Made by a program: the position numbers and the translations under genes
Assembly: GCA_035688305.1 (NCBI GenBank)
Contig: DASSNC010000062.1
Coordinates: 1-48,133 of the forward strand
DNA from: 66-474 sp035688305
GTDB taxonomy: Bacteria; Pseudomonadota; Gammaproteobacteria; Xanthomonadales; Rhodanobacteraceae
DNA: 48,133 bases
Reading direction: 5' to 3'
Shown here: one piece after another, positions 31,970 to 41,658 of the stretch
Layout of the letters: each line of letters starts with the position of its first letter
How positions within the stretch are numbered: position 1 is the stretch's first letter
Notes under the pieces: model-generated
Database searches by the model: none
What the model was told of the DNA's origin: nothing
Seen by the model: the letters and a program-made list of their open reading frames with translations, nothing else

Positions 31970-34624
31970 TCACGATCCCTTTTGCAGCGCCCTGATCCGC
32001 GCGGCGAAGTAGCTGTCTTCCTTTGCACTGGGCCACGCGTTCATGAACTCCAGCAAGCTGGACTGCGCGGCCGAATGGTTGCCCATCACGGCCGACAACT
32101 CGGCCATGCGCAGCAATGCGAGATCGGAATGCATCACGGCGAACGGGATGGCGACCGGTACGCTCCATTCACTGTAGGCCCGGCCCCTGCGTTTCGCGAG
32201 CCACCGCGCCTGCGCCATCGCGGCCTCGGTATCGTGCTCGGCCGCATAGGCGTCCAACAGGACAAGATGGGTCAGGCAAAGCTCATTCCCATCGAGCTGT
32301 GGCGTCAACATTCCAATCGCAGCTTTCGGCTTGCCCGACATCACAACACGCTCCGCCTTGGCCACGTTCATCAACATCGCAATCTGGGAATGCGCGCCGT
32401 TCGCTCCTGCTGCGCTCACCGCCGCGACAAGCTGATCCGACAGCCCGAGGTTGCCCGAACGCGCCGCCAGAAAGGCAGCGAACAAAGCATCGACCTTGAG
32501 GTCGGGGCGCTCCACGGGGGACGAATCCGCCAAGGCGTGTTCAAGGGCTTTCGCATATTCGCCAAATTTGTCGTTCGGCAAGGAACCCGACCGCACGGAC
32601 GCAAGCCCAAAGCCGATGCCTTGATATTGCAACAACGCACTCACCCCAACCTGTTTTGCGAGGCCGTTGGCGGTGTCCAGCAATTTTCTGGCGGAGTCAA
32701 AGTCACCCTGGTCCGCGGCAAGCGTAATGCGCGGGATGTAGCTGTCGAGATCCGCGCCCATGACTCCGGAGTGGTCGGACGGCACGGCCAGTTTTTGCGC
32801 CGCGGCGAACTTTCGCTGTGCTGCATCGACCAACGAGTAGTCAAGAAACCAGTCCAGGCCACCGGATCGCGCTGCCGCGAACTGCTTCGCGGCAGCGTCA
32901 TAGCGTTCATTGCCGAGATACAACATCCCAAGCAAAACGTGGCTGTAGTTGGGTCGCGGGTTGTGTGGCGAGAGCGCTTGCCGCGCCGTTGCGATGGTCT
33001 TGTTATCGAAAGCGTTAGTTCGCAACCATGAAAAATAGGCGTAATCCGCCGACGCCGTAAAATCGTCAGGGTACATCTGGCTCAAGGTTTCCCACTTGGC
33101 CAAGGCCTCGTCCGGCGTCCCCTGCAGGGTTGCCTGCCAGGCGGCAACGTAATTCCCCTCACGCGTGCTCAAGCGGTTACGCAGCGCCGCAGCCTTGTCG
33201 ATTGCATCCGCAGCTGCCTGTGGATCGTTCGAATTGAGAGCGATCCGCGCCAATCCGATGCGCGCTAGCGCGAAGCGCGGATCGATTGCCAACGCCTGTT
33301 GGTACAGCCGGATCGCATCCTTGTAGTGCTCGACACCGTATGCGTTTTCCGCCAGAGAGTATGCGCGCAGGGCATCGAGGCTGGATGTCGCGACTTGCGC
33401 CAGCGGCATCGATTGTTTGCTGACCATCGCCAGTGCCTCGCCCAGCTTGCCGCGCAACTGCTTGCTGACGCTGTCGACCGAAGGCAGTACCGATTGCGCG
33501 CCCCTGCCATCGGCCGAAATCGAATAAACCGTGGTCTGGGTGTTCGGATCAATCACTTCGGCGGTCACGCGTAGCCGCCCACCGACTTCGGCGACCGTTG
33601 GCAGGATCAAGGCACGCGCGCCGTCGCGCACGGCAATCTCCGAGCCGATCGTCCGATTGACCGGCGTCTTGTCCGGATTGCGCTCCATGCGTTTCAGCGT
33701 TTGCTGCACCGAAAGCTCCGGCAGCACGTTGACATAGCGCGATTGCTCGAGGCTGATGCGCAGCGCGGAGTCGACCGACTGGTCGAAAACCTTGTCGCCC
33801 GTCAGGTTGTGCAGATCGCCGACCACCACCCAGTCGCGGGCACTGAAGGCCAGCGTGGGCGGGCTTTGCAGCAACAACCATGCGCCCACGCCGACCGCAA
33901 CTGCCAGCATCGCGGCCTCGGCGGCGAGCGTGACCGGCCGCCGCCACCACGGCAGGATGCGCCTGGCGGTGCGCCCGGATTTCGGCGCGTGCAGTGGCGC
34001 CAACTCGGTATCGCCAACCTCGACCACTTCGATCGGCTCGGGCACGCCCTTGAAGCGGTAGCGACCGTGGGATTTCCAGCGCAGGTGCGCGGCGGCATCG
34101 CGCCCGAGTTCGCCTTCGGCACGATGGGCAATGCCCGCGGCAGCCGATGACATCAGGATCTGTTGCGGCCTCGCGAGTTGCGCGAGTCGCGCCGCTATGG
34201 GTTTGACCAGGCCTTCCACTTCCATGGGCTTGGCGCCGCGCGCGACGTCTTCGGGCGAGTTCTCCCAGATCACCACGTCGCCCATGTGAATGCCGACCCG
34301 CGCGCGCACCACCACGCCATCGGCGGCCGACATGTGTTTCAACGCGTGCTGGTAATCCAGTGCGAAGGCCGCAGCCTGCACGGGACGCTCGAACATCAGC
34401 AGGAAGCCGTCGGTCTTGTCGATCTCGCGGCCACGGTGCTGCTCGATCAACGCACGCGCGAGGCGATCGTGCTTGCGGATGATGTTGGCGGCGTGCTGGT
34501 CGCCCATGCGCTCGACCAGCGCAGTGGAGTCGGCGATGTCGCACACCACCAGCGTGCGCAGTTTCGGGCTGGCGAGGCGACCGGGACCGGGGGCGACTTC
34601 AAGCTGGCGTACTTCAGCAGTCAT
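31970..34624 (-). CDS. Class III nucleotidyl cyclase with transmembrane and TPR regions
   Basis: An 884-residue protein. The N-terminal cyclase domain (about 20-200) has LRTLVVCDIADSTALVERMG (first metal Asp) and EIDKTDGFLLMFERP (second). Where most class III enzymes have V-N-x-A-A-R, it reads VKPIAAR, so the transition-state Asn is Pro while the Arg is kept. One membrane helix (LAAEAAMLAVAVGVGAWLLL) precedes a periplasmic part with FlgO/TolB-like strands (VVGDLHNLTGDKVFDQSVDS) and a long TPR array to the C-terminus. It resembles the xanthomonad family annotated as putative peptide-modification-system cyclases and Xanthomonas guanylate cyclase XC_0250. It is the second gene of an operon with a cNMP-binding GGDEF protein. 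Confidence 0.85.
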   Translation of the reverse strand: MTAEVRQLEVAPGPGRLASPKLRTLVVCDIADSTALVERMGDQHAANIIRKHDRLARALIEQHRGREIDKTDGFLLMFERPVQAAAFALDYQHALKHMSAADGVVVRARVGIHMGDVVIWENSPEDVARGAKPMEVEGLVKPIAARLAQLARPQQILMSSAAAGIAHRAEGELGRDAAAHLRWKSHGRYRFKGVPEPIEVVEVGDTELAPLHAPKSGRTARRILPWWRRPVTLAAEAAMLAVAVGVGAWLLLQSPPTLAFSARDWVVVGDLHNLTGDKVFDQSVDSALRISLEQSRYVNVLPELSVQQTLKRMERNPDKTPVNRTIGSEIAVRDGARALILPTVAEVGGRLRVTAEVIDPNTQTTVYSISADGRGAQSVLPSVDSVSKQLRGKLGEALAMVSKQSMPLAQVATSSLDALRAYSLAENAYGVEHYKDAIRLYQQALAIDPRFALARIGLARIALNSNDPQAAADAIDKAAALRNRLSTREGNYVAAWQATLQGTPDEALAKWETLSQMYPDDFTASADYAYFSWLRTNAFDNKTIATARQALSPHNPRPNYSHVLLGMLYLGNERYDAAAKQFAAARSGGLDWFLDYSLVDAAQRKFAAAQKLAVPSDHSGVMGADLDSYIPRITLAADQGDFDSARKLLDTANGLAKQVGVSALLQYQGIGFGLASVRSGSLPNDKFGEYAKALEHALADSSPVERPDLKVDALFAAFLAARSGNLGLSDQLVAAVSAAGANGAHSQIAMLMNVAKAERVVMSGKPKAAIGMLTPQLDGNELCLTHLVLLDAYAAEHDTEAAMAQARWLAKRRGRAYSEWSVPVAIPFAVMHSDLALLRMAELSAVMGNHSAAQSSLLEFMNAWPSAKEDSYFAARIRALQKGS

Positions 34625-34674
34625 GCCCGTCGCGCCTGCTTGTGCACGGCCGCTGCCATCCCGGGCAGCGTCGC

Positions 34675-35703
34675 TCAGCCCAGTACGTGCGCGTCGTCAC
34701 CGCCGGCGCCCTTGACGTGGTAGAGCGCGCTGTCGGCTTCGCTGTACCACACCGACCACTCGCCGTCTTCGCGACACATGCCGCCGCCGACGCTGATCGA
34801 CACGACCAGCTTCGGCGCGGACTGCGAAAACCGCAGCTGGCGTACGCCCTTGACGATGCTCAGCGCGCGCTCGTTCAGCTCCTGCTGATCGGATACCTGG
34901 GTCAACAAGGCAAATTCGTCGCCGCCGAGCCGGCACGGCAGGTCGGTGACACGACCAGCCGACTGGATTTCCGAAGCGATGGCGCGCAAAACTTCGTCGC
35001 CAACGAGGTGGCCGTTCTGGTCGTTGATCTGCTTGAAGTGATCGACATCGATCAGCAGCAGGCCGAAATGCCGATCGCCATCACGATGGTCGCCCGCGTC
35101 TTCCAGGAACTTGTACAGGCCGCGGCGATTGGAAAGTCCGGTGAGGTCGTCGGTGCAGACCTGGCGGCGCGCCAGTTGCAATTGGTCGCGGGTCTGGCGC
35201 AGGGAATCAAGCGTCTGCATCAGGTCTTCGTTGCGGCGCTTGTAGTTGCCGATCAGCTGCTGCTCGCTGGCCACGAGGTAGGTGAACGAGCGCAGCATGA
35301 AGCGCGCCATCTGCAGCGGCTCGCGCTGCAGCAGTTGTTCGAAGGCGTCCGGATCGACGAGGTACACCACGCTCGGCTCGGACGCCAGCGCGCTTCCGGA
35401 ACGCGCATGGCTGCCGACGAACAGCGCCAGCTCGCCGAAATACTCGTCGGGACCGATCAGCTTGTCGGGCAAGTCACCCGCGAATTCCAGCAGGATGCGC
35501 CCGGATTCGATCACGAACATGCTGCGGCCGAATTCGCCGCGGCGGAACACCGCCTGCCCTGGGGCGAGCACCTGGCGCTGGCCGACGCTGGCGAACAGCT
35601 GCATCTCCGGCGTCGACAACTGGCGCGGCAACCGCCCCATGGCCGGCACGCCGTGCACCGGGGCCGCAGGCTCCACGACGGTTTCTGGCAAGGAACTGGA
35701 CAA
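34675..35703 (-). CDS. Cyclic-nucleotide-binding diguanylate cyclase (cNMP-GGDEF)
   Basis: A roughly 342-residue cytoplasmic protein. A CRP-type cNMP-binding domain (about 25-130) has the phosphate-binding cassette FGELALFVGSHARSGSA with its Arg. A linker helix leads to a GGDEF domain (TDDLTGLSNRRG; LLIDVDHFKQINDQNGHLVG; RLGGDEFALL). GGDEF is intact, and an RVTD inhibitory site sits five residues before it, so c-di-GMP synthesis with product inhibition is expected. TTG 35703 is chosen because GGGGA lies eight bases upstream; TTG 35718 and ATG 35640 are alternatives. The architecture matches Xanthomonas XC_0249, a cGMP-controlled diguanylate cyclase next to a guanylate cyclase gene; the cyclase gene here follows 50 bases downstream. 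Confidence 0.9.
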   Translation of the reverse strand: MSSSLPETVVEPAAPVHGVPAMGRLPRQLSTPEMQLFASVGQRQVLAPGQAVFRRGEFGRSMFVIESGRILLEFAGDLPDKLIGPDEYFGELALFVGSHARSGSALASEPSVVYLVDPDAFEQLLQREPLQMARFMLRSFTYLVASEQQLIGNYKRRNEDLMQTLDSLRQTRDQLQLARRQVCTDDLTGLSNRRGLYKFLEDAGDHRDGDRHFGLLLIDVDHFKQINDQNGHLVGDEVLRAIASEIQSAGRVTDLPCRLGGDEFALLTQVSDQQELNERALSIVKGVRQLRFSQSAPKLVVSISVGGGMCREDGEWSVWYSEADSALYHVKGAGGDDAHVLG

Positions 35704-35802
35704 CGCCGCAATCCCCAAGCTGTCAAGCGTCGATCATACTGCAGCAGGGGTGCGTGCGGGACAGGTTGACCGGCGGGGTGGCCCGCCGGCCAACCCGCTC
35801 GA

Positions 35803-37101
<1,299 letters not shown>

Positions 37102-37134
37102 GGTGGATCTCCGTGGTGGCGGGGTACTTGCGTT

Positions 37135-37251
37135 CCTCTCGCAAGGAGAGGAGTGGAGTGAGGGTCCGATGACCCGGGGACTACCGGCATCTCGCGCAAG
37201 GCCCGGACCCTCATCCGGCGCTGCGCGCCACCTTCTCCCAAAGGGAGAAGG
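37135..37251. repeat. Tripartite hairpin element between aceB and aceA
   Basis: The element is built symmetrically. An outer hairpin CCTCTC-GCAAG-GAGAGG (37135-37151) lies on one side and a perfect 9-bp hairpin CCTTCTCCC-AAA-GGGAGAAGG (37231-37251) on the other. Between them GAGGGTCCG (37160-37168) pairs with CGGACCCTC (37204-37212). This GGGAGAAGG/CCTTCTCCC style is a known dispersed repeat type in many proteobacteria. It fills almost the whole aceB-aceA gap and would fold strongly in the joint mRNA. Confidence 0.75.
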
Positions 37252-37257
37252 AGACAA

Positions 37258-38862
37258 CTAAATTTGTGCGTAGGCGGGAACGGTCAGGAACTCGGCAAGT
37301 CGGGGAGCGCGGATCAGTTCACCGAGCAAGGCCGCCGCAGCGTCGGCCTTGCCGGCGCCGGGCAGCGTGCTTTCGCGCAGGCTGTGGACGTGGTTGGCCA
37401 GGGCCTGCCCGAAGCGCGCCAGCGTGATCGCGGCGCCGTCATCGAACGTCAGCGGCTCGCCCGGGTGGTGCAGCCATTGCCACAGCTGGGTACGCGCGAT
37501 CTCGGCAGTGGCCGCGTCTTCCATCAAATGGTGGATCGGCACGCAGCCTTGTCCATCCAGCCACGCGGCGACATAGCGCAACGCCACCTCGACGTTGTTG
37601 TCGAACCCGGCCTGGGTGATGCTGCCACCGCACGGCACCAGCAGTTGTTCGCGCGGCACCTGCACGATGTCGCGGGCAACATGCAGTTGGTTCGGCGTCG
37701 GCATGTGTTGATCGAACACTTCGCGTGCCACCGCCACCAGTGCCGGATGCGCGACCCAGGTGCCGTCGTGGCCATCGGTGACTTCGCGCAGCTTGTCGCC
37801 GCGCACCTTGGCCAGCGCGGCCTCGTTGGCGGCGGGGTCGCCCTTGATCGGAATCTGCGCGGCCATGCCGCCCATCGCGAAGGCACCGCGGCGGTGGCAG
37901 GTGCGGATCAGCAGTTGCGAATAGTTGCGCAGGAACGGCACCGTCATCGTGACCTGTCCACGCTCGGGCAACACGCGGTCGGCGTGCGCGCTCAGGGTCT
38001 TGAGGTACGAGAAGATGTAGTCCCAGCGCCCGCAATTGAGGCCCACCACGCGCCGGCGCAGCGCGTGCAGGATTTCATCCATCTGGAACGCGGCCGGGAG
38101 GGTTTCGATCAGCACCGTGACCTTGAAGGTGCCGATCGGCAATTCGAGTTCCGACTCGACATGCGCCATCACTTCGTCCCACAGTGCGGCCTCTTCCATC
38201 GACTGCAACTTGGGCAGGTAGAAGTACGGGCCGCGGTCGCGCGCTGCCAGGGCGCGCGCGTTGTGGTGGGCGAACACGGCGAAGTCGAACAGCGCGCCGG
38301 CGATGGGCTCGCCATCGACAAGCACGTGTTTTTCGGGCAGGTGCCAGCCGCGCGGACGCACCATCAGCACCGCGGTCTGGTCGTTCAGGCGGTACTCGCG
38401 ACCGTCGTCGGTGGTGAAATCAATGCTGCCGGCGACGGCGTCGCGCAGGTTGGCCTGGCCGTCCAGCAGGTTCGCCCAGGTCGGCGTGGTCGAATCCTCG
38501 AAGTCCGCCATGAACACGTTGGCGCCCGAGTTCAGCGCGTTGATCACCATCTTGCGATCGACCGGCCCGGTGATTTCCACGCGGCGATCGCGCAATGCGG
38601 CGGGAATCGGCGCGACGCTCCAATCGCCCTCGCGGATCGCGCGGGTATCGGCGCGAAAATCGGGCAACTCGCCAGCGTCGTAGCGCGCCTGCAAGACCTC
38701 GCGCGCAGCCAGCAGCGCCCGCCGGCGCGCCTCGAAGCGGCGATGCAGGTCCGCCAGCAGGGCCATGGCCGTCGCATCCAGCAAATCCGCGTGCCGCGCC
38801 TCAACCGGGGCCACTATCTCGACGCCACGGTCCTCGCGCAGCAGTTCCATCGGTACGGCCAT
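37258..38862 (-). CDS. aceB: Malate synthase A
   Basis: AceB condenses glyoxylate with acetyl-CoA to malate, the second step of the glyoxylate bypass. The 534-residue length fits the A form. Conserved segments include ITGPVDRKMVINALNSGANV, FMADFEDSTTPTWANLLDGQ, MVRPRGWHLPEKHV, LPKLQSMEEAALW, the GTFKVTVLIETLPAAFQMDE active-site strand and GLNCGRWDYIFSYLKTL. It precedes aceA in one operon and is divergent from a LysR regulator across a 134-base AT-rich promoter region. Confidence 0.97.
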   Translation of the reverse strand: MAVPMELLREDRGVEIVAPVEARHADLLDATAMALLADLHRRFEARRRALLAAREVLQARYDAGELPDFRADTRAIREGDWSVAPIPAALRDRRVEITGPVDRKMVINALNSGANVFMADFEDSTTPTWANLLDGQANLRDAVAGSIDFTTDDGREYRLNDQTAVLMVRPRGWHLPEKHVLVDGEPIAGALFDFAVFAHHNARALAARDRGPYFYLPKLQSMEEAALWDEVMAHVESELELPIGTFKVTVLIETLPAAFQMDEILHALRRRVVGLNCGRWDYIFSYLKTLSAHADRVLPERGQVTMTVPFLRNYSQLLIRTCHRRGAFAMGGMAAQIPIKGDPAANEAALAKVRGDKLREVTDGHDGTWVAHPALVAVAREVFDQHMPTPNQLHVARDIVQVPREQLLVPCGGSITQAGFDNNVEVALRYVAAWLDGQGCVPIHHLMEDAATAEIARTQLWQWLHHPGEPLTFDDGAAITLARFGQALANHVHSLRESTLPGAGKADAAAALLGELIRAPRLAEFLTVPAYAQI

Positions 38863-38916
38863 CGTGCATTCCTCGGCGGCATGGGGGATGCAACGAAGCT
38901 ATGTCCGAAACTTCGC

Positions 38917-38962
38917 TTTGACAAAGCAAACCTTTCAACCTATATGTTTGACAATGCTAAAC
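38917..38962 (+). promoter_or_regulatory. Promoter with tandem operator-like repeats between aceB and lysR-type gene
   Basis: TTTGACAAAGCAAAC (38917-38931) and TTTGACAATGCTAAAC (38947-38962) are near-identical direct repeats exactly 30 bases apart, about three helical turns. The first contains TTGACA (38918-38923), which with TATATG (38941-38946) at a 17-base spacing makes a good sigma-70 promoter toward the LysR gene. The second copy would overlie the transcription start. The arrangement suits regulator binding on one DNA face, possibly controlling both aceBA and the regulator. Confidence 0.6.
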
Positions 38963-38996
38963 TCACGTTCAACCGATTGAACAAGCGGATGGTTCC

Positions 38997-40019
38997 GTGG
39001 CCACGATCGCGAAGAAATCGCCGAAAACCCGCAAGCCGCAGCCTCGACCGGGCGCCAAGGGCCGAACCACCGAGGCCCGCTTCTACTACAAGGGCAACCG
39101 CTACAAGCAGTTGCGCGCGTTCGTCGCGATCGCCAAGCTCGGCTCGCTGGTGCGCGCGGCCGAGTCGCTGTTCCTGTCCTCGCCCTCGATCAGCCTGCAA
39201 CTGCAGGCATTGGAACGCGAACTGGGCGCGCTGTTGGTCGAGCGCGGACGGCGCCGCATCACCCTGACGCGTGCGGGGCAAGCGCTGTTCGAGCAGGCGC
39301 GCCCACTGGTGGAAGGCCTTGATGCCCTGGACACGCAGTTCCACTCGACCCTGGCCGGCATCGGTGCCGGCGAACTCACCATCGCGGCAGGTTCATCGAC
39401 AATCCAGTACCTGCTGCCGCCACTGGTCGCGGCCTACCGCGAAAAATTCCCCGGTGTGCGCCTGCAACTTGCCAACGTCACCGGCAAGGATGGCCTGGCC
39501 TTGTTGCGATCGAACTCGGCCGACTTCGCGGTCGGCTCGATGCTGGACGTGCCACACGACCTGACCTACCAACCCTTCCAGCGCTACGACCCGATGCTGA
39601 TCGTGCCGATCGGGCATCCACTCGCCGACAAGCCCGACTTGCGGCTGGCCGACCTGTCGCCTTACGGATTGATCCTGCCGCCGCATCGCCTGACCACGTA
39701 TCGGCTCGTCGACCTCGTGTTCCAGCAACGCAAGGTGCCCTACACCGTCGCGATCGAAGTGGGCGGCTGGGAAGTGATCAAGCAGTACGTCGCGATGGGC
39801 CTCGGCATTTCCATCGTCACCGGCATCTGCCTCACCGACGCCGACAACGGGCGCCTGGTCGCGCGCAACATGCGCGCGTGGTTTCCGCAGCGCAGCTACG
39901 GCGTGGTGATGCGCAAGGGCAAATATCTCTCGGCCGAGGCACGTGGCTTCATCGACCAGATCAAGCCCGGCCTGCTCACGCATCGCGAACACGACGAGAC
40001 CGGGCACTCGGAGCGCTGA
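38997..40019 (+). CDS. LysR-family transcriptional regulator (likely of aceBA)
   Basis: A 340-residue LysR-type regulator. A basic N-terminal extension of about 35 residues (KKSPKTRKPQPRPGAKGR) precedes the winged HTH (LRAFVAIAKLGSLVRAAESL, then PSISLQLQALERELGALLVE). The C-terminal ligand-binding domain begins GELTIAAGSSTIQYLLPPLV and includes GHPLADKPDLRLADL. GTG 38997 is the start that follows the promoter region. Its divergent placement against aceBA, with shared operator-like repeats between, suggests it controls the glyoxylate bypass; the effector is unknown. The long basic tail is unusual and could strengthen DNA contact. Confidence 0.88.
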   Translation: MATIAKKSPKTRKPQPRPGAKGRTTEARFYYKGNRYKQLRAFVAIAKLGSLVRAAESLFLSSPSISLQLQALERELGALLVERGRRRITLTRAGQALFEQARPLVEGLDALDTQFHSTLAGIGAGELTIAAGSSTIQYLLPPLVAAYREKFPGVRLQLANVTGKDGLALLRSNSADFAVGSMLDVPHDLTYQPFQRYDPMLIVPIGHPLADKPDLRLADLSPYGLILPPHRLTTYRLVDLVFQQRKVPYTVAIEVGGWEVIKQYVAMGLGISIVTGICLTDADNGRLVARNMRAWFPQRSYGVVMRKGKYLSAEARGFIDQIKPGLLTHREHDETGHSER

Positions 40020-40106
40020 TGGAAACCGCGATCAGAGTCGAGATTCACCGAACGATGTCACAATGATGGGTCTGCAACCCGACATTCGACCCTGACTCCG
40101 GTTTCC

Positions 40107-40919
40107 ATGCTCGACCTGCACTGCCATATCCTGCCCGGCATCGACGACGGCGCGAAGGATCTCGATACCGCGCTGGCCATGGCGCAGATCGCGATCGACG
40201 ACGGCATCGACACGATTGCCTGCACGCCGCACATCTATCCCGGCATGTACGAGAACACCGCCGCGGGCATCCGCGCGGCAATCGTGGCGTTCCAGGCCGA
40301 ACTCGACCAGCGCGGCATGCCGCTCAAACTGCTGGAAGGCGCGGACGTCTATCTTGAACCCGGCCTCGACGCCGCGATCAAGGCCGACCGCGTGCCGACC
40401 CTGGCCCGCTCGCGCTATTTGCTGCTGGAGCCGCCGCACCACGTGATGCCGCCGCACTTCGAGGAAACCGTGTTCGGCCTGAAGATGGCCGGTTACGTCC
40501 CGGTGATCACCCACCCGGAACGACTGACCTGGGTTCCGGACCATTACGACGTGCTCGCGCGCATGGTGAACGCCGGCGCCTGGATGCAGATAACTTCCGG
40601 CAGCATCACCGGGCGTTTCGGAGGCACCCCGAAGCACCTGTGCGAACGGATGCTCGACGACGGCCTGGTGCACCTGATCGCCACCGACGCGCACAACCTC
40701 TCGCGCCGCGCACCGCATCTGGCGGAAGGCCGCGACGCCGCCGCAACCCGGGTCGGCGCCGCGGAAGCCGAACATATGGTGACCACGCGCCCCGCCGGCA
40801 TCGTCGCCGACACCCCGCCCGACCAGTTGCCGCCGCTGCCGCAGGCCAAGCCCGAACGCCGCCAGCAGCCGCGCTCGCTGTGGCAAAAGCTGGTGGGTGG
40901 CGATAAGGTACGCTGGTGA
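40107..40919 (+). CDS. CpsB/CapC-family PHP-type tyrosine-protein phosphatase
   Basis: A 270-residue PHP-domain phosphatase that removes phosphate from the tyrosine-rich tail of the polysaccharide co-polymerase/kinase. Metal-binding motifs are visible: DLHCHILPGIDDGAKD, ACTPHIYPG, VITHPERL and IATDAHN. After residue 240 there is a Pro/Arg-rich tail not needed for the fold. It is the first gene of the exopolysaccharide run, and the Wza-like gene begins at its end. The Wzc-like kinase encoded two genes on is its probable substrate. Confidence 0.9.
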   Translation: MLDLHCHILPGIDDGAKDLDTALAMAQIAIDDGIDTIACTPHIYPGMYENTAAGIRAAIVAFQAELDQRGMPLKLLEGADVYLEPGLDAAIKADRVPTLARSRYLLLEPPHHVMPPHFEETVFGLKMAGYVPVITHPERLTWVPDHYDVLARMVNAGAWMQITSGSITGRFGGTPKHLCERMLDDGLVHLIATDAHNLSRRAPHLAEGRDAAATRVGAAEAEHMVTTRPAGIVADTPPDQLPPLPQAKPERRQQPRSLWQKLVGGDKVRW

Positions 40920-40933
40920 AAAGGTCACCCGCA

Positions 40934-41635
40934 ATGGACACCACGGTCTTGCGCACCCTGCTGGCGGCGTTGCTGACGCTGCTGATGGCCGCGTGCGCCA
41001 CCAACCAGCCGGTCAACATCCAGTCCGGCGGCAATGGCTTGCCGCCGCCGAGCGCATCCGACACCAACGCCGACGCCAAGGTGTTCACCTACAAGGTCGG
41101 CGCGGGCGACGTGCTGGAAATCACCGTGTTCGGGGTCGATGACCTCAACCGCACCGTGCGCGTCAATACCGACGGCGACATTTCCCTGCCCCTTATCGGG
41201 TCCGTGCACGCCGGCGGCCACACCATCCCGGAATTGCAGGACATCATCACCGCGCGTCTGCAAAAGGGCTTCCTGCAGGATCCGCAGGTCAGCATCTTCG
41301 TGAAGGATTTCGTCAGCCAGCAGATCACGCTGGATGGCTCGGTCACCAAACCCGGCATCTATCCGCTCACCGGCAAGACCACCCTGCTGCAGGCGCTGGC
41401 GATGGCCGGTGGCATGACCGACCTCGCCGAGCACGATGGCGTGGTGGTATTCCGTCAGATCGACGGCAAGCGCATGGGTGCAGTCTTCAACATGGACAAG
41501 ATTGTCCACGGCCAGGCGGTCGACCCGCAGGTTTACGCCGGTGACATCGTCGTGGTGTCCAAGTCCGGCGCCAAGAACGCCCTGCAGAATTTCATCAAGG
41601 CTGCGCCCGCCCTCGGTTTGTTCCTTCTGCTTTAG
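40934..41635 (+). CDS. Polysaccharide export outer-membrane lipoprotein (Wza/GumB-like)
   Basis: A 233-residue lipoprotein with signal and lipobox LLMAAC (Cys21). A polysaccharide-export domain follows (YKVGAGDVLEITVFGVDDLN; DGDISLPLIGSV), then an SLBB domain (ITLDGSVTKPGIYPLTGKTT, LLQALAMAGGMTDLAEHDGV), ending in a hydrophobic ALGLFLLL. It should form the outer-membrane exit channel. It is shorter than Wza and closer to GumB-type exporters. ATG 40934 is chosen; a GTG at 40916 overlapping the previous stop is possible. It lies directly upstream of the Wzc-like gene. Confidence 0.92.
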   Translation: MDTTVLRTLLAALLTLLMAACATNQPVNIQSGGNGLPPPSASDTNADAKVFTYKVGAGDVLEITVFGVDDLNRTVRVNTDGDISLPLIGSVHAGGHTIPELQDIITARLQKGFLQDPQVSIFVKDFVSQQITLDGSVTKPGIYPLTGKTTLLQALAMAGGMTDLAEHDGVVVFRQIDGKRMGAVFNMDKIVHGQAVDPQVYAGDIVVVSKSGAKNALQNFIKAAPALGLFLLL

Positions 41636-41658
41636 CTGCTTCAGGCCACGCACAGTCC

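Noticed and set aside
37102..37257. N-terminal extension of isocitrate lyase in the same frame
   Set aside because: The extension translates a hairpin repeat element; the family start is at 37101.
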